A stretch of DNA of 64,000 bases, taken from assembly GCF_010906925.1 (NCBI RefSeq), contig NZ_VTVE01000001.1:682001-746000 (forward strand). Direction: 5' to 3'. The notes beneath the pieces are model-generated. The model was not told where the DNA came from, did no database searches, and saw only the letters and a list, made by a program, of their open reading frames with translations. The stretch is from Pseudobutyrivibrio xylanivorans. Its GTDB lineage: Bacteria; Bacillota; Clostridia; Lachnospirales; Lachnospiraceae. Position numbers and translations under genes: made by a program. Of the stretch, positions 18,275 to 27,519 are shown piece after piece; within the stretch, counting starts at the first letter, position 1, and each line of letters starts with the position of its first letter.

Positions 18275-19246
18275 TTGGATAAGATTAAACAAAATCCTAT
18301 TGTTAAGAAACTGGGATTTAACAGAATTGTACTGGTGTTTGTCATCCTTTTAATGTACACGCTGTTTTGTGTGGCTACAGGAGGAAACTTTGCAGGATTA
18401 CCAAGAATTCTTAGTGCACTTAACTATGCGTATTTCTTAGGATTCCTGTCACTTGGGGTAACATTTGTAATTGCTACAGGAGGTATTGATTTCTCCATTG
18501 GCCCTGTAATGTTTTGTGCGGCTCTTATCTCTGGATATAGCCTTACAAGCTTAGGAGTACCAATGGGACTGGCACTTCTCATTAGCGTATTTGTTGGTTT
18601 TTGCTTTGGTTTATTTAATGGATATTTGGTTGCATATTGGTCAGTTCCACCATTTATCGTATCAATGGCCAGCATGAACATAGCAAAGGGGGTTGCATCC
18701 GTATTTACGAAGACACAGTCGGTGTCATGGCCACAGCTTGCGGCAGGTGGATGGTTTAGACAGTTAGTTAAGATTGGCAACTTCCCAGTGGGACTTGTGA
18801 TATTTATTTTGGTTGCAGTTGTATGTGCATTGCTTTTAAACAAGACAAAGCCAGGTCGTTACATCCTATGTCTTGGAAGCAATCGCGAAGCGGTTAGACT
18901 ATCAGGTGTTAACACTAAAAAATGGGAAATGCTTGCCTATGTTATATGTGGTGTGTTAGTTGGTATCGCTGCAATTTTCTTTGTAGGAGCATACACAACT
19001 GTTCAGCCAGGTTACGGTGATCAATACAACAACGAAGCTATTGCAGGATGCGTTATGGGAGGTACATCAATGGCTGGAGGCCTTGCTTCCATAAGCGGTA
19101 CGGTAATCGGCGTTTTCATAATCGCACTTTTGCAGGAAGGTATTCTTGCTCTTGGATTTACCAAGGATTATCAGCTGATTATTACAGGTATTATTGTTAT
19201 CGTTGCCGTATATGCGGATGTTGTTGCTAGACGTAGAAAGAATTAG
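18275..19246 (+). CDS. Sugar ABC importer permease 1 (RbsC family)
   Basis: A 323-aa BPD-type inner-membrane permease with about eight to ten membrane helices. The motif GVTFVIATGGIDFSIGPVM is the RbsC family signature, and AIAGCVMGGTSMAGGLASISGTVIG near the C-terminus corresponds to the conserved coupling region. The start is TTG with TGGGGG upstream. It differs clearly from the second permease (20774), so the pair probably forms a heterodimer on the single RbsA-type ATPase. Substrate is inferred to be the sugar handled by FucI. Confidence 0.92.
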   Translation: MDKIKQNPIVKKLGFNRIVLVFVILLMYTLFCVATGGNFAGLPRILSALNYAYFLGFLSLGVTFVIATGGIDFSIGPVMFCAALISGYSLTSLGVPMGLALLISVFVGFCFGLFNGYLVAYWSVPPFIVSMASMNIAKGVASVFTKTQSVSWPQLAAGGWFRQLVKIGNFPVGLVIFILVAVVCALLLNKTKPGRYILCLGSNREAVRLSGVNTKKWEMLAYVICGVLVGIAAIFFVGAYTTVQPGYGDQYNNEAIAGCVMGGTSMAGGLASISGTVIGVFIIALLQEGILALGFTKDYQLIITGIIVIVAVYADVVARRRKN

Positions 19247-19262
19247 CCAGGAGGGGGATAAA

Positions 19263-20759
19263 ATGGGAGAAGTAATACTTACAATGAATGACATTGACAA
19301 ATCTTTCCCTGGTGTACACGCACTAGACCATGTGCATTTCGACGTAAAGAGGGGCGAAGTACATGCCCTCATGGGAGAGAATGGTGCTGGCAAGTCAACA
19401 CTTATGAAGGTACTTACCGGTATCTATACAAAGGATTCTGGAACAATAGAATTCGAGGGCAAGGAAGTTGAATTCCATAATGCCAGAGAAGCTCAGGATG
19501 CTGGCGTAGTTATAGTTCACCAGGAGCTAAACATGGTAGGACATCTTACTGTTGCTCAAAACATTTTCATTGGAAGAGAGTTCAAAAAGGGATTAAAAAT
19601 CGATGACAAGAAAATGAATGAGGAGGCTAGAAAGCTTTTTCAGAGATTAAATATCGATATTGACCCTACAGACACCATGTCAGATTTGACAGTAGGTAAG
19701 CAGCAGATGTGCGAGATAGCAAAGGCTATTTCACATGAGGCAAAGGTAATTGTCTTTGATGAGCCATCAGCTGCCCTTACAGAATCAGAGATAGCTGAGC
19801 TTTTCAAGATTATTAGAGATTTAAAAGAGCAGCAGCTTGGTATTGTTTATATCTCACACAGAATGGATGAGATTAAGGTGATAACTGACAGAGTTACAGT
19901 CATGAGAGATGGCGGCTATGTTGGTACGTTAATCACTAAGGATTGTACTAAAGATGACATTATCAACATGATGGTTGGTCGTGTTATCTATGAGGAGCCA
20001 AAGACAAAGAGTCTTGTTCCAGAGGATGCACCAGTAGTACTTAAGGTTGAGCATCTTAATGCTGGCAAGATGGTTCAGGATGTTAGCTTTGAGCTAAGAA
20101 AAGGAGAAATTTTAGGATTTTCTGGTCTTATGGGTGCTGGACGTACTGAGACAGCCAGAGCCATATTTGGAGCAGATCCAAAGGAAAGCGGAGATATTTA
20201 TATCAACGGTAAAAAGGTGGAAATCAATTCTCCAGAAGATGCAGTTAAAAATGGTATTGGATATCTTTCAGAGGATAGAAAGAGATTCGGTATTGTAGTT
20301 CAAAAGACTATTGCTGAAAACTCTACTCTAGCAACTCTAGAAAAGTACATGAAAGGTATCTTCATCAACAAGAAGAAGGAGAATGAAGTTACTAAGAAAT
20401 ATGTTGATTCTCTAGCAACTAAAACACCTAGCATCGACCAGCTGGTAGTTAATCTTTCAGGTGGTAATCAGCAGAAGGTAGTTATTGCAAAATGGCTTGT
20501 ACGTGATTCGGAGATACTTATATTTGATGAGCCAACAAGAGGTATCGACGTTGGTGCTAAAAACGAAATCTACAAGCTAATGAATCGATTAGCTGCGGAG
20601 GGCAAATCCATTATTATGATTTCCTCTGAAATGACAGAAATACTTAGAATGAGTGACCGTATCATAGTTATGTGTGAAGGCAAGGTAACAGGTGAACTTG
20701 GAATCGAAGAGGTTTCACAGGAAAAGATTATGAATATGGCTACCAGAGAGATTAGTTAG
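19263..20759 (+). CDS. Sugar ABC importer ATPase (RbsA/MglA family)
   Basis: A 498-aa double ATPase. First domain: Walker A GENGAGKST, signature LTVGKQQMCEIAKA, Walker B VIVFDEPSAALTESE. Second domain: degenerate Walker A GLMGAGRTE and signature LSGGNQQKVVIAKWL with DEPTRGIDVGAKNE. A degenerate second P-loop is normal for RbsA-type proteins. The start at 19263 follows CAGGAGGGGG; reading back to 19194 would overlap the permease by 53 bp without a ribosome site. Confidence 0.95.
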   Translation: MGEVILTMNDIDKSFPGVHALDHVHFDVKRGEVHALMGENGAGKSTLMKVLTGIYTKDSGTIEFEGKEVEFHNAREAQDAGVVIVHQELNMVGHLTVAQNIFIGREFKKGLKIDDKKMNEEARKLFQRLNIDIDPTDTMSDLTVGKQQMCEIAKAISHEAKVIVFDEPSAALTESEIAELFKIIRDLKEQQLGIVYISHRMDEIKVITDRVTVMRDGGYVGTLITKDCTKDDIINMMVGRVIYEEPKTKSLVPEDAPVVLKVEHLNAGKMVQDVSFELRKGEILGFSGLMGAGRTETARAIFGADPKESGDIYINGKKVEINSPEDAVKNGIGYLSEDRKRFGIVVQKTIAENSTLATLEKYMKGIFINKKKENEVTKKYVDSLATKTPSIDQLVVNLSGGNQQKVVIAKWLVRDSEILIFDEPTRGIDVGAKNEIYKLMNRLAAEGKSIIMISSEMTEILRMSDRIIVMCEGKVTGELGIEEVSQEKIMNMATREIS

Positions 20760-20773
20760 TAGGAGGGAGAATA

Positions 20774-21763
20774 ATGGCAGGCGATTTAAAGAAAAAATCC
20801 ATCTTTGCCAAGCTGGGTGGTCAGAAGTTTATTGTTCTTCTGGTGGTAATTGTTTTATTTACATTTTTTTCAATAGCAAGTCAGGATTTTAGAAAATATA
20901 CTACTGTACTTAATATTTTTGATTTTTCATATTACATCGTGCTTATGGCAATAGGTGTAACATTCCCACTTATTACAGGGGGCGTAGATCTTTCTATTGG
21001 TACAGGACTTATTTGCTATTCACTGGCAGGTGGTTATCTTGTAGTTCACCTAGGATGGCCAACGGGACTTGGATTACTAGTTAGTGTGTTGTTTGGTATC
21101 CTTATTGGATTTGCAAATGGTGTACTTATAGCAGTAATGGGGCTGCCACCATTTCTTGCAACCTTGTGTACCTGCATGATTACTAGAGGCCTAGGCTCGA
21201 TATGTTCAAAGGGCTTTGGTATTTCATGGCCTACAGCTGGTGCTCCGGGAAGCTGGTTTAGAAGTATTTTTAAGATGCAGATTGGCGGTACGAAAATTCC
21301 AATCGGTTTCATTTGGATTCTTATTATTGTAGCTATTATGGCATTTGTACTTAATCACACAAAGATAGGTCGATATACAATTGCTATTGGTAGTAACAAG
21401 GAAGCAGCAGTTCTTTCAGGAATCAATGTAAAGTTCTATCACATTATGGCTTATGTTATTTCTGGATTTTTTGCAGGTCTTGCATCTATTGCCTATGCAG
21501 CAGTATTCCCTACAGTTCAGCCAGGAACTGGTGCAGGATTTGAGCTTGAGGCAATCGGTGGAGCAATCATTGGTGGTGTATCAGCTACAGGTGGTGCAGG
21601 AAGTATAGAAGGTACATTGATAGGTGTATTTGTAATCTGCTTACTTAAAACAGGATTACCATTTGTTGGTTTGCAGGCTAACTGGCAGCAGATTATTACA
21701 GGTCTTGTATTAATTGCAGCCGTACTTGTGGACATTATTAAGAAACGCCGAGAGGCAAAATAA
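20774..21763 (+). CDS. Sugar ABC importer permease 2 (RbsC family)
   Basis: A 329-aa RbsC-type permease with about nine or ten helices; GVTFPLITGGVDLSIGTGLI and AIGGAIIGGVSATGGAGSIEGTLIG are the family motifs. It starts 14 bp after the ATPase gene with AGGAGGG. It and the first permease share family but only modest identity, which fits a heteromeric channel rather than a recent duplication. Confidence 0.92.
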   Translation: MAGDLKKKSIFAKLGGQKFIVLLVVIVLFTFFSIASQDFRKYTTVLNIFDFSYYIVLMAIGVTFPLITGGVDLSIGTGLICYSLAGGYLVVHLGWPTGLGLLVSVLFGILIGFANGVLIAVMGLPPFLATLCTCMITRGLGSICSKGFGISWPTAGAPGSWFRSIFKMQIGGTKIPIGFIWILIIVAIMAFVLNHTKIGRYTIAIGSNKEAAVLSGINVKFYHIMAYVISGFFAGLASIAYAAVFPTVQPGTGAGFELEAIGGAIIGGVSATGGAGSIEGTLIGVFVICLLKTGLPFVGLQANWQQIITGLVLIAAVLVDIIKKRREAK

Positions 21764-21839
21764 CATTCTGTATATGTAACCTAAAGAGGAGAAGGGTTCA
21801 TATAAATAAATCTCATAAAAGACACGGGAGGGTTAAAAC

Positions 21840-22967
21840 ATGAGAAAAAGAGTTCTAGCTACATTAATGACAGCTGCAATGGCAGCAACACTTTTCGCTG
21901 GCTGTGGTGACTCAGCAGGAACTGATACTACAGCAGCAGGTGGCGACACAGCTACAGCTACAGAGGGCGGCTCTACAGAGGCAGCAGGCGGTGACTACAA
22001 ATTTGAGATTATCGTAAAATCTTATCAGTCATCATATTGGCAGGCAGCTGTAAAGGGTATCGAGCAGGAAGCAGAGGCAAAGGGTGTTACAGTTAACTGT
22101 ACAGGTCCTAACGCTGAATCTGATATTGCTGATCAGGTTAACATGCTTAACAATGCTATCAACAATGCTCCAAATGGTATCGGTCTTGCAGCTTGTGATC
22201 AGGATGCATGTCTTGATGCTCTTCAGGCAGCACTTGATGCAGGTATCCCTGTAGTATGTTTCGACTCAGGTATTCCTAATGCTCCAGCTGGTTCTGTAGT
22301 TTCTACAGTTGCTACAGACAACTACTCAGCAGGTGCTACAGCAGCAGAGAATCTCTATCCTGCACTTAAGGACAAGATTGGTGACGGACAGGTTAGAGTA
22401 GGTGAGGTAAACCAGGAAGCTACATCTGAATCAATCATCAACAGAGGTCTTGGTTTCATCGACAAGTTTGCTGAGCTTGCTAAGGCTGATGGCTACACAG
22501 TAGCAGTAGTTGGTAATGAGAAGTATGTTAATGATTCAAAGGCTGAGACAGTTTCTGAGTCAGAGGCAGATATCGTTATCGAAGTTGCTGTTCCTGCACA
22601 GACAACAGTTGAGCTCTGCGCTACAGAGGCATCAGCAATCATGAACAAGTCAGACACAATCGGTATGTTTGGTTCAAACCAGATTGCAGCAGAAGGTATC
22701 CTTACAGCTAATGAGAACCTTGGTGTATTAGGTGACAAGATTCTTGCAGCAGGATTTGATGCTGGTTCAGTAATCAAGTCTGCAGTAGCAAATGGAACAA
22801 TGTATGGTGCTGTTACACAGTCTCCACTTGTAATGGGTATCACAACAGTAGACGTTCTTTGCGATGCAGCAGCTGGTAAGTCAGTTTCAGATGTTCCTAC
22901 AGATGGATATTGGTACAATGCTGACAACATGGAAGATCCTGAGATTGCACCAAACCTTTACGACTAA
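21840..22967 (+). CDS. Sugar ABC importer substrate-binding lipoprotein
   Basis: A 375-aa RbsB-family (periplasmic-binding-protein type 1) lipoprotein. The signal peptide ends LFAGC (lipobox, Cys about residue 21), followed by a Thr/Ala/Gly-rich linker and the binding domain beginning YKFEIIVKSYQSSYWQAAVKGIEQEAEAKG. Codon use is visibly more uniform (many gct/aca/gca repeats) than in its neighbours, consistent with strong expression, as usual for the binding protein of an importer. A 76-bp gap with GGGAGGG separates it from the permease. Confidence 0.94.
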   Translation: MRKRVLATLMTAAMAATLFAGCGDSAGTDTTAAGGDTATATEGGSTEAAGGDYKFEIIVKSYQSSYWQAAVKGIEQEAEAKGVTVNCTGPNAESDIADQVNMLNNAINNAPNGIGLAACDQDACLDALQAALDAGIPVVCFDSGIPNAPAGSVVSTVATDNYSAGATAAENLYPALKDKIGDGQVRVGEVNQEATSESIINRGLGFIDKFAELAKADGYTVAVVGNEKYVNDSKAETVSESEADIVIEVAVPAQTTVELCATEASAIMNKSDTIGMFGSNQIAAEGILTANENLGVLGDKILAAGFDAGSVIKSAVANGTMYGAVTQSPLVMGITTVDVLCDAAAGKSVSDVPTDGYWYNADNMEDPEIAPNLYD

Positions 22968-22985
22968 TAATAAGGAGACTTGAAT

Positions 22986-23450
22986 ATGTTAAAGGGTATA
23001 CCAACCATCTTATCCCCAGAGCTTCTTAAAGTTTTGGATGAGATGGGACATACAGATGAGATTGTCATAGCAGATGGCAACTTCCCCGGTCATAGCTTTG
23101 GCAAGCCCGTCATTAGACTTGATGGACATGGAGTACCTGAAATACTAGATGCGATTTTACAGGTATTTCCTCTTGATACTTACCCAAATAAAAAAGGCGA
23201 AATTGATCCACCATGCACACTAATGGCTCTAGAGCCTGGTGATGTAGGAAAGGTTGCAACCCCAATTTGGGATGAGTACAAGAATATTGTTAAAAAATAT
23301 GATGACAGAGGCGCAGGCGCCTTTAAGGAGATTAATAAATGGGATTTCTACGATCAAACCCGTGATAAATCTACCTGTGTCATTATGTCGACGGAAACAG
23401 CTATTTATGCGAATATCATTCTGCGAAAGGGTGTCGTAATTAATAAGTAG
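22986..23450 (+). CDS. fucU: FucU-type sugar mutarotase (RbsD/FucU family)
   Basis: A 154-aa RbsD/FucU family protein that interconverts sugar anomers. Landmarks: LKGIPTILSPELLKVLDEMGHTDEIVIADGNFP with the catalytic His, and the closing IMSTETAIYANIILRKGVV. Members longer than RbsD and with this ending are typical of FucU, supporting L-fucose as substrate. Start ATG 22986, placed by AAGGAG 8 bp upstream. Last gene of the transport operon, followed by a hairpin. Confidence 0.9.
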   Translation: MLKGIPTILSPELLKVLDEMGHTDEIVIADGNFPGHSFGKPVIRLDGHGVPEILDAILQVFPLDTYPNKKGEIDPPCTLMALEPGDVGKVATPIWDEYKNIVKKYDDRGAGAFKEINKWDFYDQTRDKSTCVIMSTETAIYANIILRKGVVINK

Positions 23451-23481
23451 CATCCCCTAAACTTACCTTTTGTTTATAAAA

Positions 23482-23515
23482 GAAGAGGCTCGTCATTTGT
23501 TTGGCGGGCCTCTTC
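23482..23515 (+). terminator. Hairpin ending the sugar regulon
   Basis: A 13-bp stem (23482-23494 with 23503-23515, three G-T pairs) including GAAGAGGC/GCCTCTTC, over an 8-nt loop. No T tract follows, so termination may be incomplete. Confidence 0.65.
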
Positions 23516-23598
23516 AAATATGTTAATATTAAAGTGATTTAAAGGAATTACGATTATGTATAAAATCTATTAATTTTATGAGAATAAAGGGGAAAACT

Positions 23599-24366
23599 AT
23601 GAAGACTGCACTTATTACAGGAGCAACATCTGGAATCGGTCGTGAGTTTGCTATTCAGCTTGCCGAGAAAGGCTATCGACTTATTGTTGTAGGCCGCCGC
23701 GTAGAGCGCTTAGAGGAGATGAAATCGGAATTATTGGTTCCGGTTGAGATTATTCCATGTGATTTATCTAAGAAAAAAGAATGTTTCGAACTTCTTAAAA
23801 AGCTTGAAGATGAAAATATAGATGTCTTCATTAATAATGCTGGCTTTGGCCTTGCAGGCTCATTTATTGAGACTGACATCAAAAAGGAAGTTAACATGAT
23901 TAAGGTTAACGATATTGCCATGCATATTTTATTCAAGGGCATCCTTCAGAACATGAGTGAGGTGGGAGAGGGAAACATATTAAATGTATGTTCATCAGCG
24001 GGACTTCTTCCAGCAGGACCTTATATGGCAACTTACTATGCTTCAAAAGCCTACATGGTTAGTCTTACAAGAGCTGTTGCAAGAGAACTGAAAGAAGCAA
24101 GGAGCAACATTAAAGTCAGCGCACTCTGCCCTGGACCTGTGGATACAGAGTTTAATGACACAGCGGATGTGGTATTTGCTCTAAAGGGTATCAGTGCAAA
24201 GCAATGTGTAAAAGAAACAATACAAGGGATGAAAAAGGGCAAACTAATTATAGTTCCTTCTATTAAAATGAAGCTTGCTACCACATTTTCTCATTTACTT
24301 CCATATTCTGCCCGTGTGATGATTACTGGAAGACAGCAAAAGAAAAAGCTTGGTAATCAGCAATAA
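23599..24366 (+). CDS. Short-chain dehydrogenase/reductase (DltE-like)
   Basis: A 255-aa classical SDR: TGATSGIGREFA (NAD(P)-binding), NNAGFGLAGSF, catalytic Ser in NVCSSAGLL and YYASKAY with Tyr and Lys. Members of this group act on unknown acyl or steroid-like alcohols. The start is ATG 23599 because AAGGGGAA lies 8 bp upstream. The following gene surE begins 33 bp later, so the two may be co-transcribed. Substrate is unknown. Confidence 0.9.
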   Translation: MKTALITGATSGIGREFAIQLAEKGYRLIVVGRRVERLEEMKSELLVPVEIIPCDLSKKKECFELLKKLEDENIDVFINNAGFGLAGSFIETDIKKEVNMIKVNDIAMHILFKGILQNMSEVGEGNILNVCSSAGLLPAGPYMATYYASKAYMVSLTRAVARELKEARSNIKVSALCPGPVDTEFNDTADVVFALKGISAKQCVKETIQGMKKGKLIIVPSIKMKLATTFSHLLPYSARVMITGRQQKKKLGNQQ

Positions 24367-24399
24367 GGACACTACTTTATTTCAACACAAGGAGATGTT

Positions 24400-25116
24400 A
24401 TGAGAATACTTATTACTAACGATGACGGGATAGAGGCATCTGGAATTATTCGCCTTGCTCATGCAGCTAGGGAATTTGGAGAGGTTTGGGTGGTTGCACC
24501 TGAGAGTCAGCGGAGCGCAGCAAGCCACAGCATTACTCTTCATAATGAGATAGATATTTATCCTTATCCGGATTTTCCGGTGGAGGGTGTTCATGCATAT
24601 TCATGCAGTGGCACACCTGGGGATTGCGTGCGAGTAGGAAGCTTGAGTGTAATGCCAGCAAAGCCGGATATTGTTCTTTCTGGGATTAATTTTGGATATA
24701 ATGTTGCATCAGATATTCAGTATTCAGCTACAGCTGGAGCAGCATTTGAAGCCAGCTTCCAAGAGTATCATGCCATTGCCTTATCTGAGGGCTGCAATGG
24801 TCATGAGGTTACTGATAAATACATAAAAGACATATTAAAAAAGCTTATAGATACGCCCCTTGACCCAGGGTTTATTCACAATGTGAATTTTCCAGACTGT
24901 CCCCTGGGAGAATGTCAGGGCATTTTATATGATAGGAAAGTATCTAGAGGAATGTTCTATAAGGACCATTACAATGTAGTAGAAGAGCTTGATGATGGCG
25001 GTATTCGCTATGTGGTTGAGGGAGTGTATAGCCCTGAGGCAGAAGAGGACACAGACTTTCACGCCATACTTAACAACTATGTCTCGGTCGGTGTTGTAAA
25101 TAATGTTGGTTACTGA
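24400..25116 (+). CDS. surE: 5'-nucleotidase SurE
   Basis: A 238-aa SurE-family phosphatase acting on nucleoside 5'-monophosphates (and polyphosphate in some species). LITNDDGIEASGI carries the metal-binding Asp pair; SAASHSIT, GTPGDCVRVG and LSGINFGYN complete the active site. Length is usual for the family. It sits just before the housekeeping cluster, separated from an SDR gene by 33 bp. Confidence 0.95.
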   Translation: MRILITNDDGIEASGIIRLAHAAREFGEVWVVAPESQRSAASHSITLHNEIDIYPYPDFPVEGVHAYSCSGTPGDCVRVGSLSVMPAKPDIVLSGINFGYNVASDIQYSATAGAAFEASFQEYHAIALSEGCNGHEVTDKYIKDILKKLIDTPLDPGFIHNVNFPDCPLGECQGILYDRKVSRGMFYKDHYNVVEELDDGGIRYVVEGVYSPEAEEDTDFHAILNNYVSVGVVNNVGY

Positions 25117-25154
25117 TATAATTACGATAGTTTTTCTATATTTAGGAGGCATAT

Positions 25155-25532
25155 ATGGCAGAGAATAAGAATTTTGTTATAAATGTTAAGGGCTCTGAGG
25201 GCGTTAATATTTCTGAAGAAGTAGTTGGTATTATCGCAGGTCTTGGCGCTGCTGAGGTAGATGGCGTTGATTCACTTGCTGGTAATCTTACACTTGATAC
25301 AATTTCCAAGGCTGGCATGGGTAGACTTTCAAAGGCTATCAAGGTCGTAGATGCTGACCCTGGTAAGATCATTGTTAGAATGGCTATTAATATGAAGTAT
25401 GGCTACGAGATTCCAAAGGTATCTAAGCTTGTTCAGGAAAAGGTTAAGCAGGCCGTTGAGACAATGACAGGACTTGAAGTTACAGCAGTAGACATCCGCA
25501 TTGCAACTGTTAGCGTTTCTTCTACTAACTAA
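25155..25532 (+). CDS. Asp23/Gls24 family envelope stress protein
   Basis: A 125-aa Asp23 family protein (YloU-like). VNISEEVVGIIAGLGAAEVDGVDSL and the alternating repeat around GKIIVRMAINMKYGYEIPKVSKLVQEKVKQAVETMTGLEVTAVDIRI are the family pattern. Such proteins bind the membrane region and help envelope homeostasis. It is the first gene of the classical run ahead of nusB, with TTAGGAGG before the start and a hairpin after it. Confidence 0.93.
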   Translation: MAENKNFVINVKGSEGVNISEEVVGIIAGLGAAEVDGVDSLAGNLTLDTISKAGMGRLSKAIKVVDADPGKIIVRMAINMKYGYEIPKVSKLVQEKVKQAVETMTGLEVTAVDIRIATVSVSSTN

Positions 25533-25574
25533 TGTAGGATTGTTTATTTTTTATTCATGATATTGTATAATTAT

Positions 25575-25600
25575 GGGGTGCTATTCATTGGATAGCACCC
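25575..25600 (+). terminator. Hairpin between asp23-like gene and nusB
   Basis: GGGGTGCTAT (25575-25584) pairs with GATAGCACCC (25591-25600). The T-rich tail is short (TATTATT), so it may only partly terminate. Confidence 0.6.
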
Positions 25601-25642
25601 TATTATTAGCTATAAATAGATATTTTTTAGGAGTAATTATAA

Positions 25643-26065
25643 ATGAATAGACACGAGATTAGAAAAGAAGTATTCAAGGCCGTTTTCATGAATGAGTTTC
25701 ATGATACTGAGGAGATGGATGGCATTATTGCTACCTTTTTAAAGGGCCGCGATATTGCCGAGACAGAGGATCTTGCTAAGAACAACAAGACTCCAGAAGA
25801 CGAAGAATACATCAAGACTAAGTCAGAGGACATCATCTCTAAGATTTCTGAGATTGATGAGCTTATCAACAAGTCAGTTGACGGTTGGAAGACTACACGT
25901 ATGGCTAAGGTTGACCTTACACTTATCAGACTTGCATTATATGAGATTAAGTTTGAGAACATCCCAGTAGGTGTTGCTATCAATGAGGCAGTTACACTTG
26001 CAGATGAGTTCGGTACAGATAATTCCGCTGGTTTTGTTAATGGAGCTTTAGCTAAACTTGTATAA
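25643..26065 (+). CDS. nusB: Transcription antitermination protein NusB
   Basis: A 140-aa NusB: RHEIRKEVFKAVFMNEFHD at the N-terminus and the closing signature TLIRLALYEIKFENIPVGVAINEAVTLADEFGTDNSAGFVNGALAKLV. It acts with NusE in rRNA antitermination. The stop overlaps the xseA start (TAATG). Length is typical. Confidence 0.96.
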   Translation: MNRHEIRKEVFKAVFMNEFHDTEEMDGIIATFLKGRDIAETEDLAKNNKTPEDEEYIKTKSEDIISKISEIDELINKSVDGWKTTRMAKVDLTLIRLALYEIKFENIPVGVAINEAVTLADEFGTDNSAGFVNGALAKLV

Positions 26066-27270
26066 TGAATAAAAATGTATACAGTGTTTCAGAAGTAAAT
26101 ACATACATCGAGAGAATGTTCAAAGATGATTTTATGCTTGGAAATCTTTCCCTTAGTGGAGAGGTTTCCAATTGTAAATATAATCATACTGGACATATTT
26201 ATTTTACCCTTAAGGACGATGGGGCAGCTATTTCATGTGTTATGTTTGCTGGCAAGAGAGCCAAGGGACTTAAGTTTCAGATGAAGGATGGAGACCAGAT
26301 AGTAGTCACCGGTTATGTGGGAGTATACAAGCCCTACGGAACCTATCAGGTCTATGCCAATGAAATAGAGCTTGCCGGAGTTGGCGATTTATTTGCAAAG
26401 TTTGAGGCGTTAAAAGCAGAGCTTGAAGAGACTGGCATGTTTGATGCCATGTATAAAAAGCCACTTCCTACTCACGCTATGAAGATAGGAGTTGTCACTG
26501 CGCCTACAGGAGCTGCTGTCCACGATATTATTCGCGTATCCAAGTCTAGGAATCCTTACGTGCAGATAGTGCTTTATCCAGCGCAGGTACAGGGAGAGGC
26601 TGCAGCGCCATCTATTGTGGCTGGTATTCAGTGCCTTGATGAGATGGGGCTTGATGTGATTATTGTGGGACGAGGCGGTGGTTCCATCGAGGACTTGTGG
26701 GCCTTTAACGAGGAGATTGTTGCCAAGGCAATTTTTCATGCCACTACACCGATTATTTCTGCTGTTGGTCATGAGACAGATTTTACCATTGCAGATTTTG
26801 TGGCTGATAGAAGAGCGGCTACACCATCGCAGGCAGCCGAATATGCCAACTTCGTATATACGGATTTTGCAAATGAAATTAATAGATGCTCGGATAGATT
26901 AAATAGAGCCTTAGACTATAGACTTGAGTCTTACTCAGAGAGACTTAATAATCTTAAGCTTAGACTTCAGTTGCTTCGTCCTGAGAACAAGATAAAGGCT
27001 AATCAGGAGAAGCTAGAACAGTTATCAATTCGTCTTAACAATTTGATGAATGCTAAGATAGACCGACTTGAAAATAAATTGGTTGCTGTTTCCGGTAGGT
27101 TAGATGGTCTGTCGCCAGCTAAAAAGCTTGCCGCTGGTTTTGGATATGTGACTGATAAAGCAGGCAATAGAGTTGATTCAGTTAAGATGCTATCAGTTGG
27201 AGATAATATTTCCATCAGGGTTAAGGACGGTTCAATAGAAAGCCTGATTACTGGTCTTTTAGATGTTTAG
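26065..27270 (+). CDS. xseA: Exodeoxyribonuclease VII large subunit
   Basis: A 401-aa protein: N-terminal OB-fold (VYSVSEVNTYIERMFKDDFMLGNLSLSGEVSNCKYNHTGHIYFTLKD), then the catalytic region with VVTAPTGAAVHDIIRVSKSRNP, VIIVGRGGGSIEDLWAFNEE, PIISAVGHETDFTIADFVADRRAATPSQAAE. A coiled coil follows at residues about 265-345. It forms exonuclease VII with XseB for single-strand DNA degradation. Confidence 0.97.
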   Translation: MNKNVYSVSEVNTYIERMFKDDFMLGNLSLSGEVSNCKYNHTGHIYFTLKDDGAAISCVMFAGKRAKGLKFQMKDGDQIVVTGYVGVYKPYGTYQVYANEIELAGVGDLFAKFEALKAELEETGMFDAMYKKPLPTHAMKIGVVTAPTGAAVHDIIRVSKSRNPYVQIVLYPAQVQGEAAAPSIVAGIQCLDEMGLDVIIVGRGGGSIEDLWAFNEEIVAKAIFHATTPIISAVGHETDFTIADFVADRRAATPSQAAEYANFVYTDFANEINRCSDRLNRALDYRLESYSERLNNLKLRLQLLRPENKIKANQEKLEQLSIRLNNLMNAKIDRLENKLVAVSGRLDGLSPAKKLAAGFGYVTDKAGNRVDSVKMLSVGDNISIRVKDGSIESLITGLLDV

Positions 27271-27293
27271 ATCTACTATAGATAGGAGAAGAA

Positions 27294-27518
27294 ATGGCAG
27301 ATACTAATGAAAATACAATAGAGCAGAGCTTTGAGAAGCTAGAAGAGATCATCACTAAGATGGAATCATCTGATGTTTCTTTAGATGAGTCTTTTGCTCT
27401 CTACAAATCAGGCATGGAAGAGTTACAGCATGCCAACTCAAAAATTGAACAGACTAAGAAGGCTGTACTTGCAATTAGCAAGGAGGGTGGCCTAGAAGTA
27501 TTTGAAGGGGATGAATAA
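27294..27518 (+). CDS. xseB: Exodeoxyribonuclease VII small subunit
   Basis: A 74-aa XseB with the family pattern EQSFEKLEEIITKMESSDVSLDESFALYKSGMEELQ, a helical hairpin that wraps the XseA coiled coil. Sits 23 bp after xseA behind ATAGGAGAAG and adjoins ispA. Confidence 0.95.
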   Translation: MADTNENTIEQSFEKLEEIITKMESSDVSLDESFALYKSGMEELQHANSKIEQTKKAVLAISKEGGLEVFEGDE

Positions 27519-27519
27519 C

